A stretch of DNA of 64,000 nucleotides from Promethearchaeota archaeon (lineage in GTDB: Archaea; Asgardarchaeota; Lokiarchaeia; Sigyniarchaeales; SOKP01): positions 1 through 64,000 of the forward strand of contig JAHLWS010000062.1 in the NCBI GenBank assembly GCA_019057795.1, in the 5' to 3' direction. The notes beneath the pieces are model-generated. The model was given only the letters and a program-made list of their open reading frames with translations. It did not search any database and was not told the DNA's origin. Both the position numbers and the translations under genes were made by a program. Positions 53,226 to 62,608 of the stretch are shown here, one piece after another (position 1 is the stretch's first letter; each line of letters opens with the position of its first letter).

Positions 53226-53876
53226 TTATAGATTCTTGTCAAAGACCGATTCTAATGTCTTAATATCATCTGGTTTGTTAATGTTTTTAAAGGATAATAG
53301 ATTTGGGTCGAAATATTTGATATTCTGTTCAATTGAGACATATTTAACTGTCCAATCTTCACCGATTATTTTCGTTAATTTGTATTGCTTCTGCTTTAAA
53401 TTTCTTAATGAGGTTTTATAAGCTTTTTCAACGGGATAAATAGCAAATAAAGGCTCTCTAAAATCATTATTCCATTTGGGCATATAGCAATCATATCGAC
53501 CACATTCCTTTATCATATAATCAATAACTTCATAGCTAAAAAGGGGATTATCGCAAGATAATACAAAAACTTTTTGATACTTGAGTTTTTTTAACTCTTT
53601 AAACGTAGAATATAAACCTAAAATAGGTGAACGTACATTTTGGTTTAAAATTATATCGTAATCATCTAAAACAAAAGCCATTATTTTAGTTATATCAATT
53701 TCATTTATGTAATTCTGAATTTGATGATGAGAATTAGCTACAAGAAAAATATCGTGATTAAAACGAGATAACGTTTCTAACTGATACGAGATAAGAGGTT
53801 TACCTTTAAATTTAAAAAGTCCCTTATCAGTCCCGAATCGAGTGCTTTTTCCACCAATAAGAATTGAAAAAGCCAT
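53226..53876 (-). CDS. mobA: Molybdenum cofactor guanylyltransferase
   Basis: A 216-residue nucleotidyltransferase of the MobA type: SILIGGKSTRFGTDKGLFKFKGKPLISYQLETL (the GGxSxRxGxDK GTP-binding loop), ILGLYSTFKELK, VFVLSCDNPLFSYEVIDYMI with the metal-binding Asp and CYMPKWNNDFREPLFAIYPV. It joins GMP to the pterin to make the bis-guanine dinucleotide cofactor required by the Fwd and FDH enzymes. It is located near fwdA and consistent with fdhD at 3045, all in the W/Mo enzyme theme. Confidence 0.85.
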   Translation of the reverse strand: MAFSILIGGKSTRFGTDKGLFKFKGKPLISYQLETLSRFNHDIFLVANSHHQIQNYINEIDITKIMAFVLDDYDIILNQNVRSPILGLYSTFKELKKLKYQKVFVLSCDNPLFSYEVIDYMIKECGRYDCYMPKWNNDFREPLFAIYPVEKAYKTSLRNLKQKQYKLTKIIGEDWTVKYVSIEQNIKYFDPNLLSFKNINKPDDIKTLESVFDKNL

Positions 53877-54023
53877 GTATTTATTTTTATCGCTAATTTC
53901 CTAACAACTTTCTCTTAAATTAATAAATAATCTATTAAACCAATTATTAAAAATTATAAATCATTTAAATTAGTTATAGTTATAGTAGATTTTAAAAATC
54001 TTTTTCTTTACTAAAGTAATATT

Positions 54024-55547
54024 ATGGCTCCAAAGCATAAAACCAGTCTTAAGAGAGATAAACCTTTAGAACAATGTGCGGTTTTTGGTATAGCTTGCAA
54101 CGATATTACCTACTCTGTTTCTAAATTATTATATAGCGGTTTAATTTCTCAACAACATCGCGGTCAAGAATCTACGGGAATTTCTATTCTTAAAACAGGC
54201 GGAAGAATTTTTACTTATAAGAAAAAAGGATTAGTTTCCACAGTGTTGAACGATAAAGTTTTGTCCAAGTTATGGGGCAATGTTGGCATTGGGCATAATA
54301 GGTACGCTACAACCGGAGCTCAAGAGTTTGAATCTCCTGATTACATGCAACCTTTTCACTTTAATAACAATGAAATCGAGTTTTCCTTAGCCTTTAATGG
54401 AACCATACCTAATTATACAGAAATAAAACAAAACTTAGAAGAAAAGGGAAGAATTTTTGTCACAAATACAGATACAGAAGTAATAGCCCAATTGATAGCA
54501 TCTATAGCTTTAAGGACTGAAGGTTGGCCCAACATTCTGAAGACTGCAAGTAGTTCTTTAGATGGGTCTTATTCGCTTTTAATATTAACAGCTGAAGGAG
54601 ATATTTACGCCATTAGAGATCCCTTGGGATTTAAACCCTTATGTATAGGAGAATTAAAAACTGAAGAAAGACATCATTACATCGTTTCCTCTGAATCTTG
54701 CGGTATTGATGTTTTAGGTGGAAAAATTATTAGAGATGTAGAACCCGGAGAAATTCTTCATTTGAGCCACCAAAAAGGCATACATTCAGAAATGGTGTTG
54801 AAAAGCGAAAGAACAGCTCTATGTCAGTTTGAATTCGTATATTTCTCTCGCCCTGATTCAATTATTGATGGAGTTTCCGTTGCTCAGACAAGGTTGCAAT
54901 TAGGGATAAATTTAGCCAAAAACGATCCCTTATTGGATGACCCTAAGTTTAAAGAAAACACAATCGTAGTTCCAGTACCTGATTCGGGGAGAAGTGTTGC
55001 TGTAGGTTACGCACAAGAAGCGAAATTACCTTATGTAGAGGGATTAATGAAGAATCGATATGTGTGGCGCACTTTCATAATGCCTGGACAAAAAAATAGG
55101 GAAGCGGCTGTAAAAGAAAAATTAAATCCAATTAAAGCCTTTGTCAAGGGTAAGAATGTAATCATACTGGATGATTCGATCGTAAGAGGAACAACCACAG
55201 AAAAGATTATTAACTTGATTAGAGAAGCTGGTGCGATAACTGTTAATGTAAGAATTAGCTGTCCTCCTGTAATAAGACCATGTTACATGGGTATTGACTT
55301 TCCTACAACCTCAGAATTAATTGCAGGACGCTTCAAAAATCTTTATGGTGAGGAAAACTATATCGAAGAGATTAGAAAGAAAATAGGAGCTGATTCTCTA
55401 CGATATCAAACTATTGATGATCTCGTCAGTGCGATTGGAAAAAGTAAAAACCAGTTGTGTATGGCGTGCCTAACGGGGGAATATCCCCTAAAATCTGTAA
55501 ATAAAATAATTGAAATGGAAAGAGCTATATCATCAGATAGAAACTAG
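54024..55547 (+). CDS. purF: Amidophosphoribosyltransferase
   Basis: A 507-residue enzyme for the first step of purine synthesis. The catalytic Cys is expected at residue 18 (EQCAVFGIA) after a 17-residue leader that is cleaved, as in the Bacillus type. HRGQESTGIS, GHNRYATTGAQEF and FNGTIPN belong to the glutamine amidotransferase; the phosphoribosyltransferase has VIILDDSIVRGTTTEKII. Iron-sulfur ligands are seen in LCQFEFVYF, SCPPVIRPCYMGI and CMACLTGEYP. Complete and intact. A paralogue converges on its 3' end. Confidence 0.93.
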   Translation: MAPKHKTSLKRDKPLEQCAVFGIACNDITYSVSKLLYSGLISQQHRGQESTGISILKTGGRIFTYKKKGLVSTVLNDKVLSKLWGNVGIGHNRYATTGAQEFESPDYMQPFHFNNNEIEFSLAFNGTIPNYTEIKQNLEEKGRIFVTNTDTEVIAQLIASIALRTEGWPNILKTASSSLDGSYSLLILTAEGDIYAIRDPLGFKPLCIGELKTEERHHYIVSSESCGIDVLGGKIIRDVEPGEILHLSHQKGIHSEMVLKSERTALCQFEFVYFSRPDSIIDGVSVAQTRLQLGINLAKNDPLLDDPKFKENTIVVPVPDSGRSVAVGYAQEAKLPYVEGLMKNRYVWRTFIMPGQKNREAAVKEKLNPIKAFVKGKNVIILDDSIVRGTTTEKIINLIREAGAITVNVRISCPPVIRPCYMGIDFPTTSELIAGRFKNLYGEENYIEEIRKKIGADSLRYQTIDDLVSAIGKSKNQLCMACLTGEYPLKSVNKIIEMERAISSDRN

Positions 55548-55549
55548 TA

Positions 55550-55558
55550 TTTTTTTTT
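55550..55558 (+). terminator. T-run after purF
   Basis: Nine T directly follow the purF stop codon, in the 28-base gap between two convergent purF genes. It is a typical archaeal terminator. Confidence 0.45.
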
Positions 55559-55575
55559 AAATTACTATTCTATTA

Positions 55576-56973
55576 CTATTCTACACCATCCCAACAATAG
55601 GTACATAGTTTTTCTTTAGGTAATCCAATAGCTTTAACTAGGTTTTCTAGCCTCTGATATTTCAATGTCGTTAAATGCAACTTTTCGCGTATAACATTGA
55701 CCATTGCTTTATAATTATCAGACTCAGGATCGGTATAATCCACAGGATTTTCGAGATCTTCTCCAATTAATTCTTTAATGGCCCATCTTCCTGCTAAATC
55801 TAGCTCAGAACGAGATCGAGAGAAGTTTAAAAATTTACATCCATAAACAAGTGGAGGACAAGCAGGTCTCATGTGTACTTCTTTTGCTCCTGATTCAAAC
55901 AACCTCTTAACTTGCCTTCTCAATTGAGTACCTCTCACGATTGAGTCCTCGCAAAAAAGAAGACGCTTGTCCACGATAAGTTCTTCAATCGGTATAAGTT
56001 TCATCTTTGCGACTGTATCCCTAATGGATTGTTCTTGAGGCATGAAACTTCGAGGCCATGTTGGCGTATACTTTACAAAGGGTCGGGCATAAGGAATTTG
56101 TGCTTCGTTAGCATAACCTAATCCATGAGCTGTACCAGAATCTGGGATCCCTGCTACGAGATCAATTTCCAGATCATCCTCTCTCCGTAAATAAGCACCA
56201 CATTTATATCGAACAGATTCAACATTTATTCCCTCATAACTAGAAGCAGGATATCCATAATAGACCCATAAGAAAGCACAGATTTGCAATCTACTACCCG
56301 GTGCAACCTTTTGTTCGAGACCCTTTTCACCTAGAAAAACGATTTCTCCAGGTCCTAGATATTTTGTTATCTTATAACCAAGATTTGGGAATGCACAAGT
56401 TTCCATTGCAACAGCATAAGAAGCGGGCTTTTTACCTATAACGAGAGGCGTTCTACCTAGTGAATCACGTGCAGCGAATATCCCTTCATCAGTTAAGATA
56501 AGAATGGTACACGAACCAACGATCATATCTTGAACCTTTTGAATACCTTCTTCAAATGTAGCAGCTTGGCTAATTATTGTTGCTACCATTTCTGTAGGGT
56601 TAATTTCTCCTCCATGCATTTCTGAGAAATGAGTTCCATTTTGTAGCGCTTCGCTTGCGAGTTCTTCTATGTTATTAATTTTACCTACTGTTGAAATGGC
56701 AAAAACACCTAAGCGCGAACTTATTATTAAGGGTTGATCTTCGTAATCGCTTATTACTCCTATCCCTTTATTTCCATGCATTTTCTTGATATCTTTATCG
56801 AATTTAGATCTAAATTGGCTCTTCGTTATATCCTTAATGAACCTTTGAAAACCACCAGAGTTTTTTACCGCTAAACCACCTCTTTTGGTTCCTAAATGGG
56901 AATGATAGTCTGTACCATAAAATAGATCATCGACGCAATCTTTATCTGAAAAAACCCCGAAAAGACCTCCCAT
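55576..56973 (-). CDS. PurF paralogue lacking the N-terminal nucleophile
   Basis: A 465-residue amidophosphoribosyltransferase homologue. It starts MGGLFGVFSDKDC, so the Cys that is the glutaminase nucleophile in PurF (CGxFGI) is Gly. The rest is well preserved: YGTDYHSHLGTKRGGLA, LVAGIPDSGTAHGLGYA, LLFCEDSIVRGTQLRRQV, and the iron-sulfur ligands in LQICAFLWVYYG, ACPPLVYGCKF and LCTYCWDG. It may be an ammonia-dependent transferase, a regulatory subunit or an enzyme for another nucleotide-like substrate. It is convergent with purF. The same MGG-type paralogue occurs in several anaerobic bacteria. Confidence 0.85.
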   Translation of the reverse strand: MGGLFGVFSDKDCVDDLFYGTDYHSHLGTKRGGLAVKNSGGFQRFIKDITKSQFRSKFDKDIKKMHGNKGIGVISDYEDQPLIISSRLGVFAISTVGKINNIEELASEALQNGTHFSEMHGGEINPTEMVATIISQAATFEEGIQKVQDMIVGSCTILILTDEGIFAARDSLGRTPLVIGKKPASYAVAMETCAFPNLGYKITKYLGPGEIVFLGEKGLEQKVAPGSRLQICAFLWVYYGYPASSYEGINVESVRYKCGAYLRREDDLEIDLVAGIPDSGTAHGLGYANEAQIPYARPFVKYTPTWPRSFMPQEQSIRDTVAKMKLIPIEELIVDKRLLFCEDSIVRGTQLRRQVKRLFESGAKEVHMRPACPPLVYGCKFLNFSRSRSELDLAGRWAIKELIGEDLENPVDYTDPESDNYKAMVNVIREKLHLTTLKYQRLENLVKAIGLPKEKLCTYCWDGVE

Positions 56974-57132
56974 AATATATCCACTATATATTAAATCGGA
57001 ACAATATTTTTAAATTAAATTATTAATCTGAGAAGGTTAGAAAAAGCTAAGAAACGAGAAATAAAATATCAGAAATCAGCGAATTTATTTCTAAAAATCG
57101 AAGTTAAGTCTTTTTATGAATTTTTTGATATT

Positions 57133-58218
57133 TCAATTGGATTCCATTTCACCTGGAATTTTTTCACGTTTAAATCTTACCATAGTTATAGCGTCATTGG
57201 GGCAAGTAACAGCACATAATCCACAGCCTAAGCACTTATCCCTGTCTATGTGAGCAACCCCATCTACAGTTATCGCATTAAATTTGCATCGTTCTAAACA
57301 TGTCTCGCAGCCCGTACATTTTTCTTCGTTTATAAGTGATATATAATTTGCTTTGGCGATAGCTCTAGGGTTGTCAAATCGAGTAATTCCTTTTAACATT
57401 CCACAACAACATTCGCAACACGCACAGAGTATATTGCAGTTAGTCGCATCGTTATCTGTAGCGTGAACTAATCCAATTTGTGCAGCCTCTTCAGTTAGTC
57501 TTATTATATCTTCTTTAGAAGCTGCTTTTACATCTGGGTCTCCCATTTCCAATACTGCTTTAGCGTTTGGTCCCAGCAAAATACAATTGTGAATGGGATA
57601 TTTATCTTTACACTCTCTAATCCCTTCAACTTCCGCTCTTTTTCTGCAAGGGCAAGGAATTACAGCAAAATCCGTATTGGATTCAATAATATTATAAACC
57701 TCTTCAATTGGAATTATCTGATGACCAGGTTCAACTTGTTCGCTAACAGTTAAAACTCGCATGCGAGGCGTGCCATCCCTTTTATTTTCCCATGTCTTAT
57801 AATACTTATCGTTGGTGTAAAACTCTCTACTTAATTGGGCAAACTTAACAATGTCGTCTCTGGAATAATTTTCTTTTATAATAAAAGGCATGTCGTAAAT
57901 AAACAAAGGCGTTGGTAAAGAGTAATAATTCCCTATTTTTATTAGAAATCCTCTCTTACAGGTTTCTGCAAGTTTGGCAGATATTTCTGCTTTTTCCACA
58001 CCAATCTTTTTCGAAAGTTTTGATAATGATGTAGATTTTGGAAAAACTTCTAAATGGAGAATAATCTTAATTATTTCTGGATCGTACATTAAACTTAAAT
58101 ATTCAAGATACTTTTCGGTTGGCTCTCCATTCTCGTCCTTAGGAAATGATTGAGCTTTATATTTTAATTTTTTAGTAAACTCAATTAAATTTTCCTGATG
58201 TTCTTTTGAGGCTATCAT
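57133..58218 (-). CDS. HTH and iron-sulfur-binding protein
   Basis: A 361-residue protein. The first 110 residues look like a winged-helix region (LSKLSKKIGVEKAEISAKLAETCKRGFLIKIG). The middle carries a Cys-rich segment CPCRKRAEVEGIRECKD, PIHNCILLG and NCNILCACCECCCGML. The end is a dicluster ferredoxin: CTGCETCLERC and CLGCGLCAVTCPNDAI. The combination appears in uncharacterised archaeal and bacterial regulators or oxidoreductases. It should be redox active and in the cytoplasm. The start has no clear ribosome-binding site. The function is not known. Confidence 0.8.
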   Translation of the reverse strand: MIASKEHQENLIEFTKKLKYKAQSFPKDENGEPTEKYLEYLSLMYDPEIIKIILHLEVFPKSTSLSKLSKKIGVEKAEISAKLAETCKRGFLIKIGNYYSLPTPLFIYDMPFIIKENYSRDDIVKFAQLSREFYTNDKYYKTWENKRDGTPRMRVLTVSEQVEPGHQIIPIEEVYNIIESNTDFAVIPCPCRKRAEVEGIRECKDKYPIHNCILLGPNAKAVLEMGDPDVKAASKEDIIRLTEEAAQIGLVHATDNDATNCNILCACCECCCGMLKGITRFDNPRAIAKANYISLINEEKCTGCETCLERCKFNAITVDGVAHIDRDKCLGCGLCAVTCPNDAITMVRFKREKIPGEMESN

Positions 58219-58339
58219 TTTTAATTTATTTTTTTTTATTTATTAATAATTATTAACAATAATATTAAGCTACGCTAGTAAATAACTAAAATACCTTCTT
58301 TTTGAAACCTTTTTTATACTTATTCTCCTAATATATATC

Positions 58340-59051
58340 ATGGAGTGATTCTAAAAACGACCCTAATTCCCGCTCGTTTCGCTCGAAAAAATGTAAAAAT
58401 TTTGAGTTTATCGCCTTTTGGTCGAAAAAAATCACCGATTTTTTTAATCTAATTGAAAAAACGGGATCTAATGCTCATGTGACTCATCATGATCTGCTCG
58501 TCAAATTCGTTAACAAAGAATACCTGAGCGGCGCGGGTGAAATGGACCACAAAAAGCGGGAAAAAGATTCGAAACACGACGATCTAACCACGCCTTCAGG
58601 TGTTATAGAATTTAAATTCCGTTCAAACGCATTGGAATCATTACCTGGCGTTTTAAGAAGTGCCGAGGAGATTTTCAAGCGCAACGATTTAATCCATTTT
58701 GCGTACTTTCGAAGAAGGCTCAAGAAAGACAAAACAAAAATTATAAAAACCCGAGGTTGCATATATTACTTAATAATCGTAATATTTCCTAAAGATGTCG
58801 AGCGTCTAAATTTAAAAGCTCTTTTGAAGGAAGTAAGAAAGGAGGAGATGGACTTTACCAAGGAAGTAGCTAAAGAAAGCGGCATTGATATGGACGACGA
58901 AGAATTATACGCCGTCGGCAACATGATTAATGAGATTAAGCTTGAACGAGAGCTAGAAGAGAAAGACAAGGCGTTAAAAGAAAAAGATAAGGCGTTAAAA
59001 GAGAAAGACAAGATTATTAAGCAGTTAAAAGAACAAATAAAGAGTAAATAG
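58340..59051 (+). pseudogene. Rpn/PD-(D/E)XK-nuclease-like protein with one-base frameshift near the start
   Basis: From the GTG at 58479 an intact 190-residue frame runs to 59051: LLVKFVNKEYLSGAGEMDHKKREK, the nuclease-like core SGVIEFKFRS with LESLPGVLRSAEEIFKR, and a heptad coiled coil of EKDKALK repeats. The coding frame, however, stays open well upstream (SKKCKNFEFIAFWSKKITDFFNLI) with no start codon. An ATG at 58340 followed by GAG would join this frame if the T at 58346 were absent. The one-base insertion is a mutation or a sequence error. The core resembles transposase/Rpn-type PD-(D/E)XK nucleases; this is inference. Confidence 0.5.
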
Positions 59052-59192
59052 GTAGACTTTTTCTTTCCTGTTCAAATTTTAAATTACTGATTCAATCATC
59101 ATAGAGAAGCCTAAAATCAAATAAAAGATGATTCATTTATTAAGCGGAATTCAGTAAAGTTGATAACTAGCTTAACTGAATAATAATAATTA

Positions 59193-61595
59193 TTAATTAT
59201 TTTTATTATACTTGAATATTCCCCCTATTAATTGTCCTACACTTATTCCCGCGTCCCCAGGTGGCACTAAGTTGTGTTCAATGAAATTAAATCCCCGTTT
59301 AATGATTCGTTCTTTTATCGCCTTTGAAAAAGTACCGTTATAAGCAACGCCCCCAGTTAATCCTATTATTTCCACACCATTTTCTTTGGCAATTTTAATC
59401 GCAACTTTCGCAAATACTAATCCAATTTCTTTTTGAAATTTTGCGGCAATATCTTGTCTTTTAGAATCTTTAATTTCTAGTAAATTTATTATATCTAAAA
59501 TTAAATCTGAAGTATTAATAAGATAACTTCCATTTTTCTTCGAATATGTAATGTCTAAATTAATCTTATCTGGATTTCCTTTCGACGCCAAACCCTCCAG
59601 TCTCATTGCCGGTTCTCCTCTATAACTTTTTAATTTCGATGCTCCTAAAATATATGATACGACATCAAAAATCCTACCTGTGGAGCTTGTTAATGGGATG
59701 TTTTCGTTAGGAAATTGATAATCAGCGCGCTCAAATTGAGAAATAATCGTTTTCAATTCCGTGGTTTTATATTCCAAATCGTTTTCTAAGGCAATTAGTT
59801 TGAATATTTTTACTGATTTTTCAACACCGAGAGCGTTAAGGATGATGGAAGCCGTCATTCTGGCGGGATATTTAGTACATCGGTCTCCTCCAATCATAGG
59901 TTGATTTTCTAAATGACCAAGACGTGAATAACCGTGATAAGAACTTAGTAGAATTTCACCGCCCCAAACATTCCCATCTTCACCGTAACCAACTCCATCT
60001 GTGCAGATGCAAACGATTTTTTCGTCTAATGCAACTTTATTTTCCACCATTAAACTTAAAGCGTGAGCGTAATGGTGTTGGATACCGTATAAATTAATAT
60101 TTAATAGTTCAGATAACTCCTTTGCTAATCTTGTCGTGACGAAAGCTGGATGAGCGTCGCAAGCGATAAATTTAATTTCAGAATCTTTTATCTGGAGCAA
60201 TTTTTTCATATGATGAAGCGCATTTTTTAAAAAATCGTATGTTTCAAGGTGCGTTACGTTTCCAATATGTTGAGTCGGAAATATTCGACTTCTTCGTAAT
60301 ATGGCACCTGTCACTGCTAATTCTGGGCCTGTAGCTATAGCGCTTGGGATTTTAACTTCAAAAGGTAATGGTAAATATTCTGGTACATAACCTCGCGACC
60401 TTCTAATCAGCTTCACCTTGTTGTTATGAACCCTTAATACACTATCGTCTGCTCTTTGGTATATGGGTCTATTATGAAGTAGAAAGAAATCGGCTAAATT
60501 GTTGAGTTGATCAATTATCTTTTCATTTTCTATTGCCATAGGAATATTCGATTTGTTCCCACTTGTATAAACTAATGGCTGTTTTCCAATATGGTCAAAA
60601 AGTAAATGATGAATACCTGAATATGGAAGCATAATCCCTATGTTGTTTAAACCGGGCGCCACGAATTCGCTAATGTCAGATTTATCGAAGTTTTTATTTT
60701 TCTCTAAAACAACAATTGGTCTGCGAAAAGATGTAAAAAGCTCTCTTTCTTTATTTGAAATTTTTAGATAATCTTCAAGAATATTCAAATTTGGAACCAT
60801 TAAAGCAAATGGTTTATACTTACGTTTGCCTTTCCTCTTACGTAGTTTTAAAATTGTTTTGTCATCGTTAGCAAGGCAAACCAAATGGACACCACCTATT
60901 CCCTTAATTGCCGCAACTTCTCCTTCTTTTATCCTTTTTGTAGTTATCTTTAATATTTCGTCAATCGAATCTGTTTTAATGAAGTTTTTTCCTTTATCGT
61001 AAAGCTGATAATTAGGACCGCAAACGGAACAAGCAAATGTTTGAGCGTGAAATCTCCTGTTTTGAAAGTCAGAATATTCTGCCATACACGATTCTGGTTT
61101 TGCCTTTTTGCAGAAAGGAAATTTTATCATTGTGCTCCTTTCTCTATCGTAGGGTAGTTCTCTTACTGTCGTAAATCGTGGTCCACAAACGGCACAAGCA
61201 ATAAAGGGATAATTGTAATACTTTTGTAGATCTGGATTTCGCATGTCTCTAATACAATTTTCACAAATTGCAATATCAGGTGGTAAAGTCAAACTTATAC
61301 CCCTCCCCTCTTCGCTTTTTCCTATAGTTAAACTAGAAAATATCTTACCAGATTCAGCTTTAATAACTTTAATACTCTCAATAAAAGCTATTTTTGGTTT
61401 TGCTTTCTCAATTTCCCCCAAAAATGCTTCAAGATTCTTCCCTTCACCTTGTAAGGTTAATCTAACCCCAGCATTGCCTCTATTTACTATTTGACCATTT
61501 AAGTCAAACTTTCGAGCCAAATTGTAAAGGAAGGGTCGAAATCCCACCCCTTGAACTATTCCTGTGATCTCTACATTATAATTAATTTGCTTCAA
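59193..61595 (-). CDS. hypF: Carbamoyltransferase HypF, NiFe-hydrogenase maturation
   Basis: An 800-residue protein. Acylphosphatase domain (GIVQGVGFRPFLYNLARKF), zinc-finger pairs (CENCIRDM, CAVCGPRF, CKKAKPESC, CSVCGP), YrdC domain (IAAIKGIGGVHLVCLAND, LRKRKGKRKYKPFALMV), and a Kae1-like domain with HHYAHALSLMVENK, CICTDGVGYGEDGNVWGGEIL and GLTGGVAYNG. HypF makes the cyanide ligand of the hydrogenase active site from carbamoyl phosphate. One zinc-finger pair has CKKAKPESC where the family normally has CPxC, an expansion. It indicates that the organism has NiFe hydrogenase, consistent with mvhD. hypD lies 1 kb away. Confidence 0.93.
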   Translation of the reverse strand: MKQINYNVEITGIVQGVGFRPFLYNLARKFDLNGQIVNRGNAGVRLTLQGEGKNLEAFLGEIEKAKPKIAFIESIKVIKAESGKIFSSLTIGKSEEGRGISLTLPPDIAICENCIRDMRNPDLQKYYNYPFIACAVCGPRFTTVRELPYDRERSTMIKFPFCKKAKPESCMAEYSDFQNRRFHAQTFACSVCGPNYQLYDKGKNFIKTDSIDEILKITTKRIKEGEVAAIKGIGGVHLVCLANDDKTILKLRKRKGKRKYKPFALMVPNLNILEDYLKISNKERELFTSFRRPIVVLEKNKNFDKSDISEFVAPGLNNIGIMLPYSGIHHLLFDHIGKQPLVYTSGNKSNIPMAIENEKIIDQLNNLADFFLLHNRPIYQRADDSVLRVHNNKVKLIRRSRGYVPEYLPLPFEVKIPSAIATGPELAVTGAILRRSRIFPTQHIGNVTHLETYDFLKNALHHMKKLLQIKDSEIKFIACDAHPAFVTTRLAKELSELLNINLYGIQHHYAHALSLMVENKVALDEKIVCICTDGVGYGEDGNVWGGEILLSSYHGYSRLGHLENQPMIGGDRCTKYPARMTASIILNALGVEKSVKIFKLIALENDLEYKTTELKTIISQFERADYQFPNENIPLTSSTGRIFDVVSYILGASKLKSYRGEPAMRLEGLASKGNPDKINLDITYSKKNGSYLINTSDLILDIINLLEIKDSKRQDIAAKFQKEIGLVFAKVAIKIAKENGVEIIGLTGGVAYNGTFSKAIKERIIKRGFNFIEHNLVPPGDAGISVGQLIGGIFKYNKNN

Positions 61596-61734
61596 ATGTC
61601 GACTCTCATTATCATTCTACAAATTAAATCTAATATATTAAAGAATCCTTAAAAGATAAAATTAATAATTTATTAGAATAAGAAATATAGAATAAATATG
61701 TAATCTCTAAGTAACAGCACTTTTTTAATTTATT

Positions 61735-62607
61735 ATGACAAATAACGATTTAGGATGGGACGTACCTTATCATCGAGCTTTTTTCAAAACCAGTCATAAT
61801 TCTTTCAGCATTTCTGTTCGAAAACAACTCAATCATGGTGTTAGAGGTATAGAATATGACATACACGACGACAGGATTCAAGAAGTTGGTGATTTTGAAG
61901 TATATCACCTGCCCAAACATGTTGATGTTGCAATTAATGTAGATGGAAATCCAGGAGATCTATTGTTATCGAGCTGGCTCACTTTATTGAAGGACTGGTC
62001 CAACGACCAGAATAATGAACACGCTCCAATCACGCTTTTTATTGAATTAAAAGATTGTATTGTTGACGCGAATAATGATCCGAGCGAATTATATGGAATT
62101 AAAAGGTTAAATAAGGTGATTCTTGATACATTATCACCTAAATACTTATATTCCCATGGTGATTTTAGGAAAAACGAATACCAATGGCCAACAGTAGGAG
62201 AATTAAAAGGACTCGTAATTATTGTATTAACCAGTTATTGGGGCGGTTACTGGGCTTCCAGTGAAGGTGGGTTCGAGTCTCGTTTACAATATTTAAACAA
62301 TTGTCTGAAGGGTGAGGATGACATTTGCTTCGTATCTTGGATCGAAGAAGATCGTGGAAAACAGAAACTGTTTATGAAAGAAAAAGCAACATTTTGGAAA
62401 TGCAGTATAGAATATAGCACCAAATATTACGAAGAGAATGTAAAATTACAACGATCCACAAGAGTCGATTTCGATAAAATACATTGGGGGCGCCATGTGA
62501 AAACTTATTATGAGAAAAATTATGAAAGTGGATTTAGAGCCAACTTTTTTGCTACAGATTCATGGGCCGAGGAAAAATACGATAAAGTTTTTCCATGGTC
62601 AATTTAA
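61735..62607 (+). CDS. PI-PLC X-like phosphodiesterase
   Basis: A 290-residue soluble protein resembling the catalytic core of phosphatidylinositol-specific phospholipase C: SHNSFSI with the first catalytic His, GVRGIEYDIHDD with metal ligands, VYHLP with the second His, and ITLFIELKD. The family in bacteria and eukaryotes cleaves phosphodiester bonds in glycerophospholipids. There is no signal peptide, so it is cytoplasmic or membrane-peripheral. Its stop is one base from the hypD stop (convergent). Substrate is unknown; in archaea it may act on inositol-type ether lipids. Confidence 0.75.
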   Translation: MTNNDLGWDVPYHRAFFKTSHNSFSISVRKQLNHGVRGIEYDIHDDRIQEVGDFEVYHLPKHVDVAINVDGNPGDLLLSSWLTLLKDWSNDQNNEHAPITLFIELKDCIVDANNDPSELYGIKRLNKVILDTLSPKYLYSHGDFRKNEYQWPTVGELKGLVIIVLTSYWGGYWASSEGGFESRLQYLNNCLKGEDDICFVSWIEEDRGKQKLFMKEKATFWKCSIEYSTKYYEENVKLQRSTRVDFDKIHWGRHVKTYYEKNYESGFRANFFATDSWAEEKYDKVFPWSI

Positions 62608-62608
62608 G

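Noticed and set aside
58979-59010. Tandem EKDKALK repeats as a CRISPR or DNA repeat
   Set aside because: They are a coding heptad repeat forming a coiled coil, with no spacer structure.
62262-62285. T-loop-like GGGTTCGAGTCTC, possible tRNA
   Set aside because: It is coding sequence of the PI-PLC-like gene, and no cloverleaf forms around it.
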